64,000 bases of DNA from contig JAEXGT010000091.1 in NCBI GenBank assembly GCA_023450615.1, positions 11,201 through 75,200 of the forward strand, in the 5' to 3' direction. Under the pieces are notes generated by a model that did no database searches, was not told where the DNA came from, and saw only the letters and a program-made list of their open reading frames with translations. Origin of the DNA: Pseudomonadota bacterium. Its GTDB lineage: Bacteria > Pseudomonadota > Alphaproteobacteria > Rhizobiales > Beijerinckiaceae. Of the stretch, positions 42,906 to 50,593 are shown in pieces. Numbering within the stretch: the first letter of the stretch is position 1; the number at the start of each line of letters is the position of its first letter. The position numbers were made by a program, and so were the translations under genes.

Positions 42906-44761
42906 GCGTAGCTCGCTATCCAGGCGTCGAGGTTCATTGGCTTGGCGCCCTCATAAGAAGCGGCTGCGCCTACGGCCATGCAGAGCGCGACAGCACAGTC
43001 GATCTTGTTGACGGCTCGCTCTTTCGCGAGCCAGTAATTGCCCCAACGGTCATTGTCTGTGACCGCGCTCATCATTGCCGAGATCAGGACGGGGTTTCGC
43101 TTCAAGCGAATGCGGCCTTCGAGGAGAGCGTCTTCCAGCTCGCGAACCGATCCAGGCATCCACAAGCCTTCCGGCTCGCGGGCAGCAGCTTTTGCGGCCT
43201 CTGCCATAGCCTCGTTGGGCTTGCCCTTCTTCGTGCCGCCCTGGGGATGTTCCACGAACTCGACATCGATGCCCAACGCGGCGCATTCCGGCTCAAAGCC
43301 TCGGCGAAAGGCGTAGCGATCGTACGCCACGCACTCGACCTTGAAGCCGTGCGTGTATTCGGCCAATGCCTGCGCAACGTGGTCGTACCGAATGCTCTCG
43401 CCCTTCGGAGCGTGGATGTGCCCCGCGTCAGCCCATTGCCGATAAGGGGCCTTGTCCCTCAAAGAGCGGGCGTCCAAGGTGTCGCCGGGGGTCCAAGCCT
43501 CAATCCAAGCGTCATAAGTCGGCTTGCGAACCGTCTGCGTCTGCCCATTGCGCTCAGCCGTGACCTCGACCTCTCCCGTCTTCACGACGGCAGCCAAGGC
43601 GGTGATGTCCCTGTTCTGGGACAGGTCGCAGCCGATCCAAACCGGCTTACCGTGATGCTCCTCGGGCTCAAAATCAGCGATGGCCGGCTCAAGCGCCGCC
43701 CGCGTCATCCAGGCAGTGTCTGCATCGGTCCACTGGCAGAAGTGCAAGCGCAGGATACCGTTCAATTTGCTCGGCATCGCCTTTGCTTGGGCAACGACGC
43801 CCTGGAGGTATTCCTCCGTGATCGTGACGCCCAGCAGAGGGTTGGCCTTGATCCAGCAAGACGGATCATTCAGCGGATCATCGCCGGGGTCCAAGGCACA
43901 CACGTAGGAGAATGTGTTGTCGTCCAGCACCTCGCCCAGATAGTGGGCGTCCTCATCCTTGGCGTCGATATTACCCGCGGCGACTCTCACCGCATGCTCA
44001 TGTTCGGCCCAGCAGATCGAGTTGCGATCGGAGCCGCTATTCGTGATCATCAGCAAGAGGGGCTGCCGACGAAACTTGAAGCCGCGCTCCAGGATCTCGA
44101 TGATACCGCCGTCCGCATGCTCGTGAACCTCGTCCACCAGCGCGAAATGCGGGCGTGGGCCCGAACCTGTCTTCTTCGTCTCCCTCGAAACGGGCCGAAA
44201 GAACGACCCTTTGGCGAGATATGCCAGGTTGTATTCCTTACCGGGGCCACCACTGCGCTTCAGGCGCTTGTCGAGGTCTGGCGATTTGTCCACCATCTTC
44301 ACGGCATCCCGGAACAGGATGCCTGCTTGGTCCTTGGTCGCGCCAGCCGAGTAGATTTCGGCACCCGCCTCGCCGTCAGCCATCAGGCCATAGAGCCCGA
44401 TGCCGCCAGCAAGGGGCGATTTGCCGTTGCCTTTGCCCTGCTCGATATAGGCCCGTCGAAACCGGCGACGGCCATCCAACTTCTTCCAGCCGAAGAGCGA
44501 CCCGATGATAAAATCTTGCGCGGGCTGGGACTTGAACGCCCTGCCCTCGAACTGCCCCTCGCTGAGCCTCAGCTTCTCCTCGAAGAACCGGAGAGCCTTG
44601 GTGGCCGCAGCCGGGTCAAACGTGATGTCATCCCGCTTCAGATCATCCAAATGACGCCGACATGCGTTCCGAACGTGGGGCCCGGCAACGATCTCGCCCC
44701 TGACGACCGCTTCAGCGTAGAGCGTAGCCCGGTCAGTCGTCGAAGAACTCGTCTTTGTCAT
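42902..44761 (-). CDS. terL: Terminase large subunit (Terminase_1 family)
   Basis: 619 residues. The N-terminal packaging ATPase has Walker A-type EQGKGNGKSPLAGG (about residue 108) and Walker B HFALVDEVHEH (about 205). The C-terminal RNase-H-like nuclease has its first acidic residue in WIGCDLSQNRDITAL and a later D in NKIDCAVALCMA. It cuts concatemeric DNA and pumps it into the prohead. It overlaps the small subunit gene by 29 bases. Together with the P27 small subunit and an HNH gene upstream, this suggests cos-type packaging. Confidence 0.95.
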   Translation of the reverse strand: MTKTSSSTTDRATLYAEAVVRGEIVAGPHVRNACRRHLDDLKRDDITFDPAAATKALRFFEEKLRLSEGQFEGRAFKSQPAQDFIIGSLFGWKKLDGRRRFRRAYIEQGKGNGKSPLAGGIGLYGLMADGEAGAEIYSAGATKDQAGILFRDAVKMVDKSPDLDKRLKRSGGPGKEYNLAYLAKGSFFRPVSRETKKTGSGPRPHFALVDEVHEHADGGIIEILERGFKFRRQPLLLMITNSGSDRNSICWAEHEHAVRVAAGNIDAKDEDAHYLGEVLDDNTFSYVCALDPGDDPLNDPSCWIKANPLLGVTITEEYLQGVVAQAKAMPSKLNGILRLHFCQWTDADTAWMTRAALEPAIADFEPEEHHGKPVWIGCDLSQNRDITALAAVVKTGEVEVTAERNGQTQTVRKPTYDAWIEAWTPGDTLDARSLRDKAPYRQWADAGHIHAPKGESIRYDHVAQALAEYTHGFKVECVAYDRYAFRRGFEPECAALGIDVEFVEHPQGGTKKGKPNEAMAEAAKAAAREPEGLWMPGSVRELEDALLEGRIRLKRNPVLISAMMSAVTDNDRWGNYWLAKERAVNKIDCAVALCMAVGAAASYEGAKPMNLDAWIASYA

Positions 44762-45128
44762 CTTTTTCGATGTCGCCGCGGTTCCGCTCGTCCGTCAGGC
44801 CGAGTTCGCTCATGTAAGCCCGCATCTGCCCATGCTTGGAGGCGGGGAAGCCGGTCGGATTGAACCGGAACTCATGCCACAGCTCGCAGAACGCTATCGC
44901 CGCTGGCTCTCGTGCCGCATCCAGCCAGGACGCGGGCTCAATGTATCTTTTCCACGCCGCCAGAGCCTCGCCCTTTAGGTGCTTGGGCCTGGTCAGCTTG
45001 CCGAAACTCTGGATTGCTGCCTCTGTCGCCTCTTTGACCTTGCCCTCTTCACCGTGCCGAGTGGCCCGATGGGTGCCGTCAATGATGCGGAGGTGCGCTG
45101 GTTTCGGCTTGGCTCCTCGAGCCGCCAT
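44733..45128 (-). CDS. terS: Terminase small subunit (P27 family)
   Basis: 131 residues. Typical P27 opening GAKPKPAHLRIIDGTHRATRHGEE, then helical segments LTRPKHLKGEALAAWKRYIEP and the acidic C-terminus. It recognises the packaging site and delivers DNA to TerL. The 95 bp upstream, between this gene and the HNH gene, is one place where a cos site may lie. Confidence 0.88.
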   Translation of the reverse strand: MAARGAKPKPAHLRIIDGTHRATRHGEEGKVKEATEAAIQSFGKLTRPKHLKGEALAAWKRYIEPASWLDAAREPAAIAFCELWHEFRFNPTGFPASKHGQMRAYMSELGLTDERNRGDIEKDDKDEFFDD

Positions 45129-45223
45129 AATTCAAACCTCAGAACATTAATCTGGTTTTGCGAGAGATTTCGCCCCCTGTCGGTAGACCTCCCCAAAGCC
45201 CTAGACTTTGAGACGCCCCCCGG

Positions 45224-45568
45224 TCACCTGATGGGCCACCCATCAGCATCGACCGCCTGCCGTGCCTTGCCACCCTTCTCGATGCGCGCCTTGTCCCCAT
45301 CATGGCAGGGAGAGCACAAGCTCTGAAGGTTAGCGGGCGACCAGAACAGGTCAGGGTTTCCACGGTGAGCGGTGATGTGGTCCGCGACAGCAGCCGGGGT
45401 GACCTGCCCTCTCTTGGCGCACATGCGGCAGCAGGGCTCGGCTCGTAGCTGGTACTTCCTCAGGCTCTTCCATCGAGCAGTGCCGTACCAAGCCCTCCAT
45501 GGCTTCTCTGCCCTGCGCTTGGCGTCGTGTTCTCTCTGGCGGATGCGATGGTCTAACGGCTTGGGCAT
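45224..45568 (-). CDS. HNH endonuclease (packaging-associated)
   Basis: 114 residues. A zinc-finger HNH layout: CRMCAKRGQVTPAAVADHITAH, then the Asn in FWSPANLQSLCSPCHDGDKA, with cysteine pairs for structural zinc and the His/Asn/His catalytic set. The stretch WYGTARWKSLRKYQLRAEPC is typical of HNH proteins located beside terminase genes (HK97 gp74 type), which are needed for DNA packaging in cos phages. Confidence 0.88.
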   Translation of the reverse strand: MPKPLDHRIRQREHDAKRRAEKPWRAWYGTARWKSLRKYQLRAEPCCRMCAKRGQVTPAAVADHITAHRGNPDLFWSPANLQSLCSPCHDGDKARIEKGGKARQAVDADGWPIR

Positions 45569-45765
45569 CAGGCCGCGGCTTGCAACTCGTCCAGGAGCTT
45601 CTTCATGTAGGCCGCGCCGGTCTCGCCGTAGCTCGGCTCACGGCCCTCTTCCTCGTCCTTGAGGAACTCGCCTACCGTCTGGAACTCAGCATCGAATGCG
45701 GCAGGGTCGGCAATGTATCGGCGCATCCATTCATTGAGGGCGCGTGCGATCTGGTCTTGGTCCAT
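45568..45765 (-). CDS. Small acidic prophage protein
   Basis: 65 residues, acidic helical (DQIARALNEWMRRYIADPAAF, GEFLKDEEEGREPSYGETG). It starts 20 bp from the next small gene and ends on the HNH start. Proteins of this type occur near HNH/terminase genes of alphaproteobacterial phages; the function is unknown. Confidence 0.6.
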   Translation of the reverse strand: MDQDQIARALNEWMRRYIADPAAFDAEFQTVGEFLKDEEEGREPSYGETGAAYMKKLLDELQAAA

Positions 45766-45785
45766 GGTCGGGTGTCCTTGCGGGG

Positions 45786-45905
45786 TCAGGCCAGGTGAAT
45801 GTCTCGGGCGATGATCCGGAGCTGATCCCTCAGCATCTCTGATCGCTGGAGCTCATCCATGTTTTCCCTGAGTGTCAGGGTGAGGAAGCGGAGAAGGATG
45901 TCCAT
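45786..45905 (-). CDS. Small 39-residue prophage peptide
   Basis: Start ATG 45905 follows the TAG of the next upstream peptide by two bases; an internal Met at 45860 gives a 24-residue version. Sequence MDILLRFLTLTLRENMDELQ then a charged helix. It is short but fits the tightly packed leftward gene chain. Confidence 0.45.
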   Translation of the reverse strand: MDILLRFLTLTLRENMDELQRSEMLRDQLRIIARDIHLA

Positions 45906-45906
45906 G

Positions 45907-45972
45907 CTATGCCACCCAGAAGCCAATGAGCAGGCCCGAGAGAAAGGCGATAATCGGGAGAGCGATGTCCAT
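45907..45972 (-). CDS. Possible 21-residue single-helix membrane peptide
   Basis: An almost wholly hydrophobic 21-residue frame (IALPIIAFLSGLLIGFWVA after the first Met-Asp), a perfect transmembrane length, three bases downstream of the 36-residue gene. It is tiny, so it could be fortuitous, but composition and spacing are suggestive. Confidence 0.4.
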   Translation of the reverse strand: MDIALPIIAFLSGLLIGFWVA

Positions 45973-45975
45973 GCT

Positions 45976-46086
45976 CTACCTCAACAGCCCCAGCCTCTCA
46001 GCGATGCTCTCTTCTACGTAGAGGTTGGGGCGTACTTCGATCATGAGTACGCCGTCGTCTCGGATGTAGGTCTTGCGTTTGGGCAT
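45976..46086 (-). CDS. Small 36-residue prophage peptide
   Basis: MPKRKTYIRDDGVLMIEVRP continues to a short amphipathic helix ending ERLGLLR. A compact beta-helix look suggests a folded micro-protein. It is first in the chain of small genes after the terminator at 46152-46176, so probably at the start of the packaging transcript. Confidence 0.45.
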   Translation of the reverse strand: MPKRKTYIRDDGVLMIEVRPNLYVEESIAERLGLLR

Positions 46087-46151
46087 GGAGGCATGAGTAA
46101 CCTCGCAGGGTGCGCATCGTGGAGAGGCGGGCGAGGTCTTGTTAGGGCATG

Positions 46152-46176
46152 AAAAAGCCCCGACACCGCTGGGGCT
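46152..46176 (-). terminator. Intrinsic terminator after the GIY-YIG gene
   Basis: Read leftward: AGCCCC, nine-base loop, GGGGCT then TTTT. It separates the early/GIY-YIG transcript from the packaging and structural genes, and is a natural target for antitermination. Confidence 0.72.
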
Positions 46177-46188
46177 CGGGGCGAAATG

Positions 46189-46842
46189 TTAGATCGGCTT
46201 GCTGGCCCTGAACTCTGCCAAGGCTCTTTTGCTGGCCTTTGAGGATTGCCGAGGACCGGAGAATAGACCCTGATACCCTGGCTTCCGGTGTGTCTTGCGG
46301 CGATTGCGACCCTTCTTTGGAGCCTTCTGCTCCGTCAGTCCCGTCGCCCATTCGTCAATCTGTTTAGCGTGCAGATCAGCGCCGGGGGCTTGCCGCATCC
46401 TGCCTACCACGGCTGCGAGTCTTGCCCTGTCGCGCTCTCGTGCGGCCTCTCGGGCGCGCTGGCGCTTCTCCAGCATCCGCTTGCGGTGGATCTCAGCCCG
46501 CCGCTGTAGTTCTTCCGGCGTCCAACGCCGTCCCATCCCGCCGCCTTCCATGATGTTGGTAAGCGTCGGGCGGCTATCGATGAGCCGATATTCGTGGTCT
46601 AAAGCATCAAGCTCCAGATCGTAGACAGCAACGATCTCGATCTGAACGTCGTCGCCTCGACTGAGTATCTCTTTGATCTTGGCAACCTTGCGGGCGTTGC
46701 TCCCCGGCTTACCTGCCTGAACCGCCCGCTGGTGGTGCCATGCTCGCCACCCTTGCCCCTTGCCGACATAAAACGGCAGCCCGTCGCGAGGATCGATGAG
46801 CTGATATACGTAAAAGCCAACGGGAGGGGTGATCTGTTCCAA
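46189..46842 (-). CDS. GIY-YIG family nuclease
   Basis: 217 residues. The N-terminal GIY-YIG domain (about 8-95) shows FYVYQLIDPRDGLPFYVGKG, a basic helix with catalytic Arg (GQGWRAWHHQRA) and the Glu-bearing EYRLIDSRPTLTN end. The C-terminal half is extremely basic and helical (RRAEIHRKRMLEKRQRAREA), a likely DNA-binding extension. It could be a homing-type or accessory packaging/repair nuclease. It lies between the NusG-like gene and a terminator. Confidence 0.82.
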   Translation of the reverse strand: MEQITPPVGFYVYQLIDPRDGLPFYVGKGQGWRAWHHQRAVQAGKPGSNARKVAKIKEILSRGDDVQIEIVAVYDLELDALDHEYRLIDSRPTLTNIMEGGGMGRRWTPEELQRRAEIHRKRMLEKRQRAREAARERDRARLAAVVGRMRQAPGADLHAKQIDEWATGLTEQKAPKKGRNRRKTHRKPGYQGLFSGPRQSSKASKRALAEFRASKPI

Positions 46843-46986
46843 GACGACAAAAACCTTAGCGGCGGGGGGCAGCCCTGCCGCTTTCTGAGGATTAAGAGGA
46901 CCGGGATCTGTTGCCGTTCCTCACCGAACCTGCCGACGCCCAGAAGGGCGCTCTGTTTTTGCTAGCCGTCCTAAGTGTTATAACTA

Positions 46987-47616
46987 TCAAAGCCCTTGCA
47001 GAGTTTCAAGTCCTAGGCTCACCTTGATCCTCTTTCCGCTGTGAATTACTTCGCAGTCCAGCCCTTTTTCTGTCGCCTTCTTGATGGTGGCGACAAATCC
47101 GGCGAGATAGCCCTCTGGAACGGATACTTGCTTGCCGATCAATTCTGCCAGCTTCTCAGCGAGCTTGATCGTCTTATCGTACTCTCCTAGATCCTCCGCC
47201 TCTCTCATCCGGTCGATGGCGCCGGCAGGCATAGCGACATACTCACCGTTGTTCTGGATGATTGAGTAAACGCCATCCGTGAGACGCACCGGCTCAAAGG
47301 GATGCACTCCCCTGTCGAGGCCGAAGAACAAGTAGCCTGGGAAGAGTGGGCGCGTGACCTTCACCTTCTTCGGCTGCCCCGGCTTCTGGCGATGCTTGGG
47401 GACACGAGCCCATACCGTCTCTGTCGGGAGGAAGGTGGCATAACCAAGAGCGTCGAGCCCTGCCCTCGCCCGCTCCTCGCACTTGGGGTTGGTGAGGACG
47501 ACATACCATGTAGGTGAGACGACAGGCGTGCGGAGAGGTCGCGGGCGGATGCGTGCTCTGGCGTAGTGAACGCTACCGACATCGGCAGACAGGGCGAAGC
47601 GGGGGAGGTTCGTCAT
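46987..47616 (-). CDS. NusG-like transcription antiterminator (putative late-gene regulator)
   Basis: 209 residues from ATG 47616, overlapping the upstream stop by one base. After a 40-residue variable start comes the NGN domain: TWYVVLTNPKCEERARAGLD, GYATFLPTETVW and the classical RPLFPGYLFFGLD. The C-terminal KOW-like segment (YLAGFVATIKKATEKGLDCE) follows near residue 160. NusG paralogues such as RfaH, LoaP and phage-borne copies attach to RNA polymerase and suppress termination. It is the last gene of the leftward early operon, just upstream of the late genes and several terminators, the position of lambda Q. Confidence 0.82.
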   Translation of the reverse strand: MTNLPRFALSADVGSVHYARARIRPRPLRTPVVSPTWYVVLTNPKCEERARAGLDALGYATFLPTETVWARVPKHRQKPGQPKKVKVTRPLFPGYLFFGLDRGVHPFEPVRLTDGVYSIIQNNGEYVAMPAGAIDRMREAEDLGEYDKTIKLAEKLAELIGKQVSVPEGYLAGFVATIKKATEKGLDCEVIHSGKRIKVSLGLETLQGL

Positions 47617-48491
47617 TATTCGGCTGCCTCTAAAACATAATCCGGCGAGTAGAGGAGCCCGCACTCCACGTCGTATTCCTCATCCAGTAGGCCGGGCATG
47701 AAGGGCTGCGTCTGCACTTCCCTCTCCAGATCGGCATAGCTGTATTCTGTGACGAAACGAGCGCCGGCCTTTGTAGCCTTGGCGCTTCGGGTGCTCACAA
47801 GACGCTCTTGCTCTTTCCACCAGTCGGGCATGTCAGGGTTGTCTCTGATGAGACGCTTCAGGGCGCCGCGTGATTTCAGCATGCAGAGATCACAGTTGCC
47901 CTCATGGTCCTCTAGGCCGAGGTCAAAGGGCTGGCTTGCCCAAAAGGGCAGAACATGCCCCCGCTTTGTATGCTTCGCCTTCGACATAGGCATGACCGTC
48001 TTCCACCGTTCCTTGTTCGCATCGTTAGCGGCGAGTTGCTTCAGGACACGGTGCCCCTCGTCGTACCGGAGCCCGACGACATTGGTCCAATGCTTCCAGC
48101 CGAGTGAAAGGCAGAAAGCCTTCATGACCCTGACCTTCAGTTCGGAGGTGCAGAACCGGGTCACGGCGTTCGGCAGGTACCCTTTCTTGGCGATCAGACC
48201 GGCAAAGGGCTCTCCGTTACGGCTGGCGCTATTGTAGCCCACCTCTTCGAAGCCGGGCTTGCCGTCCCGCCACTCCAGCCAGTGGATCTTGACGCCCCAG
48301 CGCGTTCCGCACTCGTGGACGAAGCGAAGGGTTTCCTCGCGTTCTTTGCCGGTGTTCGCAAAGGTAACAACAACATCATCCGGCAGCGAGCCACCATGGG
48401 CCTGTAGAATGTTCCAGAGCATGAAAGCCGACGTCCGGCCGCCGCTGAAGCTGATAAGGGCCGGCCCTTGGATCAGGTAAGGATCGCTCAT
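47616..48491 (-). CDS. PAPS reductase/adenine nucleotide alpha-hydrolase family protein
   Basis: 291 residues from ATG 48491; the open frame continues upstream but through other genes. The PP-loop motif ISFSGGRTSAFMLWN lies near residue 12, followed by VVTFANTGKEREETLRFVHE, the usual second strand of the family. Two cysteine-bearing segments (TRFCTSELKVR and the GNCDLCMLKSRG knuckle) may bind metal or carry sulfur. Phage members are linked by others to nucleotide or DNA sulfur/base chemistry, but the substrate here is unknown. It is translated with the NusG-like and HTH genes (one-base overlaps). Confidence 0.8.
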   Translation of the reverse strand: MSDPYLIQGPALISFSGGRTSAFMLWNILQAHGGSLPDDVVVTFANTGKEREETLRFVHECGTRWGVKIHWLEWRDGKPGFEEVGYNSASRNGEPFAGLIAKKGYLPNAVTRFCTSELKVRVMKAFCLSLGWKHWTNVVGLRYDEGHRVLKQLAANDANKERWKTVMPMSKAKHTKRGHVLPFWASQPFDLGLEDHEGNCDLCMLKSRGALKRLIRDNPDMPDWWKEQERLVSTRSAKATKAGARFVTEYSYADLEREVQTQPFMPGLLDEEYDVECGLLYSPDYVLEAAE

Positions 48492-48748
48492 TATGCTGCT
48501 GCCTTCCATTCCTTGCGGGCGAGAGATGCTTCCAATGCCTGAAGACGGGCGACCTCTTGCCGGAGCGCCTTGATCTCCTTCTGAGCCTTCTGCATCGGCG
48601 TTGGGGGCCGGCGCATCTTGGCGCGAGGATCGCGGTGGACGATGCCGAGAACCACGCTGCGGCTGATGCCGTACTTGCGGCCGATCTGCGTTGCGGAGAG
48701 CCGAGTCGTGTTCCAGAGCCATACGATGTCGTCTTTCGGATGGGTCAT
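48491..48748 (-). CDS. Helix-turn-helix DNA-binding protein (GcrA/Hin-like)
   Basis: 85 residues from ATG 48748. N-terminal HTH: DDIVWLWNTTRLSATQIGRKYGISRSVVLGIVHR, in which the tryptophan-containing first helix and ARxYG-like turn recall alphaproteobacterial GcrA. A coiled-coil C-terminus (AQKEIKALRQEVARLQAL) suggests dimerisation. It is probably a phage transcription regulator. It overlaps both neighbours by one to four bases. Confidence 0.7.
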   Translation of the reverse strand: MTHPKDDIVWLWNTTRLSATQIGRKYGISRSVVLGIVHRDPRAKMRRPPTPMQKAQKEIKALRQEVARLQALEASLARKEWKAAA

Positions 48749-49059
48749 GCGGCTGCTCCCTGCTGACGACGCGCCTGCTGAGCCACGCGCCAAATCCAGA
48801 CGCGGCTGACGCCGAAGCGCTCAGCGAGCAGCGAAGGAGACATGCCCTTTGAGTAGAGCTCCGCGACTCTGTCGTGATCGATTGACCGCGGTCGGCCAAG
48901 GGCAGGAAACGCTTCCCGCGCCAAACCCTTCACGTGATAGCGAATGGTCTGAGGCGTCACATCATGCTCTGCGGCAATGTCGTTGATGCTCACACCCTCG
49001 ACCCAGGCCTTCTTGACCTGAGCCACGGCCCGCGCGCTGAGCTTGTTGGGGATCGTCAT
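48745..49059 (-). CDS. Tandem helix-turn-helix DNA-binding protein
   Basis: 104 residues from ATG 49059. Two HTH motifs are visible: VSINDIAAEHDVTPQTIRYH near residues 23-42 and a resolvase-type HTH in SPSLLAERFGVSRVWIWRVA near 73-92 (preceded by GRPRSID). It is a likely phage regulator acting with the following HTH protein; the targets are unknown. Confidence 0.7.
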   Translation of the reverse strand: MTIPNKLSARAVAQVKKAWVEGVSINDIAAEHDVTPQTIRYHVKGLAREAFPALGRPRSIDHDRVAELYSKGMSPSLLAERFGVSRVWIWRVAQQARRQQGAAA

Positions 49060-49283
49060 GCTGCCTCTCCCTTCTTCATGGTGGCGAGGAACTTGGACAG
49101 GTCGGGCCCGATAGAAACCGGCGTCTTGGCCTCTTCCTTCAGCCGCTCCAGCGCTTGGAACGGCGTCTCTTTCGGCTTGGCAACTTCGCGGGTGTTCATC
49201 TCGGGTCTCACAACCTCTTCCCAATAGCGGACGGCACGAGCGCGCTGCTCTGTTGTGGCTTCGTCATTCGGCGGCTGCTGCAT
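49056..49283 (-). CDS. Small hypothetical early protein
   Basis: 75 residues, charged helical (TTEQRARAVRYWEEVVRPEM, TPFQALERLKEEAKTPVSIG), no domain known. It overlaps the upstream gene by 20 bases and the downstream one by four, so it is firmly within the operon. Confidence 0.6.
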   Translation of the reverse strand: MQQPPNDEATTEQRARAVRYWEEVVRPEMNTREVAKPKETPFQALERLKEEAKTPVSIGPDLSKFLATMKKGEAA

Positions 49284-50049
49284 GCTCTGCCTCCTGGAGT
49301 TCGCGAAGACCGGCGAGGATGCCCCTGCCTGGGCTCTTCAGGATCTGTTCTTTTCGGGCTTGCTCTTCGGGCGTTTCACTCTGGCGCTTGGGCTTGCCGG
49401 GTCCGCGATCCTCGGGGCTCGTGCTGTTGGCAACGTCCCGCATCAGCTCATCCAGACGCTGCCGACGCTCGGCCATCTCCTCGTCCGTCAGGGGCTGATA
49501 GCCCTCGGCATCGAGAACAAGTTGCAGACCGATCTTCTGGCCCATGGCGGCCAGCGTCAGGGTCTTGGCACAGTCATGCAGAACGCGCTCTGGCGGCGGG
49601 AAGGACGCATCATGCTCGCGGCCAATCTCGCCCTTGAGCCAGCGGGCGTAGGCTTCGCGCACAGCCCATGCCGGGAACTCCCGCAGAACAATCCGATAGC
49701 CCTCGACACGAGCCCGCATCATGTCGTCGTCCTGGCGAGCGGTGGCGTAGCGGAGCATCAGAGCGCCAATGGTGGCGTCGATTTCCTTCACCGGGCCCGG
49801 CTGGTTCAGCAACTCGAGCTCGGCAACCCTACGCTCGATAAACGCCCGCTGCGTCTGGCTCGGCATCGATGAAGCCGGAAGCGTGACGACCTTTCGACCA
49901 TGTGCCCCGATCCGATACGCGTCGTTCTTCCTCAGATCCATGCACTTCTGGTTCAGGGTCATAGCCCATGATGGAAGCGAGTCGAGACGCGGTGCCTCGG
50001 GGCTGAGCGGCGGGATAGGTTCGACCGTTGCGAGTTGCTTGCTGGTCAT
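49264..50049 (-). CDS. Hypothetical early phage protein
   Basis: 261 residues from ATG 50049; internal Met codons at 49962 and 49866 are alternatives. Mixed alpha/beta with a well-formed middle (LPASSMPSQTQRAFIERRVA, EFPAWAVREAYARWLKGEIG) and a low-complexity charged tail. This protein recurs in alphaproteobacterial siphophages beside replication genes, but no function is named. Its first 221 bases overlap the 3' end of the next gene in another frame, unusually long for this phage. Confidence 0.65.
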   Translation of the reverse strand: MTSKQLATVEPIPPLSPEAPRLDSLPSWAMTLNQKCMDLRKNDAYRIGAHGRKVVTLPASSMPSQTQRAFIERRVAELELLNQPGPVKEIDATIGALMLRYATARQDDDMMRARVEGYRIVLREFPAWAVREAYARWLKGEIGREHDASFPPPERVLHDCAKTLTLAAMGQKIGLQLVLDAEGYQPLTDEEMAERRQRLDELMRDVANSTSPEDRGPGKPKRQSETPEEQARKEQILKSPGRGILAGLRELQEAEHAAAAE

Positions 50050-50593
50050 TTCGGGGGCCTCGGGAGTTGAGCATCACGCTGCGGGCGTAGCTGAAGGGAT
50101 CGCGGGTTCCGGCATGCAGGGCGGCGTCGATGCCCTGCTTCACGACATCGGGCGGATGGTCTTTCAGCGCCTTGCCGATCCACTTGCCGACGCTGGCCTC
50201 GGATTTGCCCGACAGGTCGGCCAGGGCGGCTTTCGAATTCCAAATCTGATCGTTGATCGAAACTTCAGCCGGGTCGCTGACGGCAGGCAGCGCCGATGCG
50301 TCAGCATCGGAACTGTGGGGAGGTAAGGAGGGGGGTTGAGTTATTATCTCTTGGGGGGAACCATCGGAGGGGAGGTCGCTGCGACTGTCGCCACCATGTC
50401 GCGCGACTGTCGCGCGACTGTCGCTCCCCTTTTCATCCTTCTTCGCCCGCTCCTTCGCCTTCTGAGCAGCACGCTTCGCACGGCGCTCAGCGTCCTTCTT
50501 CTGCTCAGCCTCGATAGCCTCGACGGCAAGCTCAATGGCTTCAGGAGGAGCGCCGAGTTCGCGCATGCGACGCATGAGTTCAACAATGCTCAT
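49829..50593 (-). CDS. Putative replication-associated protein
   Basis: 254 residues from ATG 50593. An N-terminal helix (MSIVELMRRMRELGAPPEAIELA) leads to a long basic coiled region, then a Ser/Pro-rich linker, then a small helical domain near residues 115-190 (IWNSKAALADLSGKSEASVGKWIGKAL, DPFSYARSVML) reminiscent of DNA-binding or helicase-loader modules in phage replication proteins. The C-terminal 75 residues are encoded in DNA also used by the neighbouring gene. A replication role is inferred from position among DnaA-like, GapR and RuvC-like genes. Confidence 0.6.
   Translation of the reverse strand: MSIVELMRRMRELGAPPEAIELAVEAIEAEQKKDAERRAKRAAQKAKERAKKDEKGSDSRATVARHGGDSRSDLPSDGSPQEIITQPPSLPPHSSDADASALPAVSDPAEVSINDQIWNSKAALADLSGKSEASVGKWIGKALKDHPPDVVKQGIDAALHAGTRDPFSYARSVMLNSRGPRNDQQATRNGRTYPAAQPRGTASRLASIMGYDPEPEVHGSEEERRVSDRGTWSKGRHASGFIDAEPDAAGVYRA

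Noticed and set aside
43247..44863. 538-codon open frame on the plus strand
   Set aside because: It lies exactly antisense to the large and small terminase genes, has biased low-complexity Arg/Leu content and no domain; a GC-driven shadow.
47616..48899. Longer version of the PP-loop protein with about 135 extra N-terminal residues
   Set aside because: The extension crosses two HTH genes in another frame and is Arg/Ser/Pro-rich; the ATG at 48491 overlaps the upstream stop as elsewhere in the operon.
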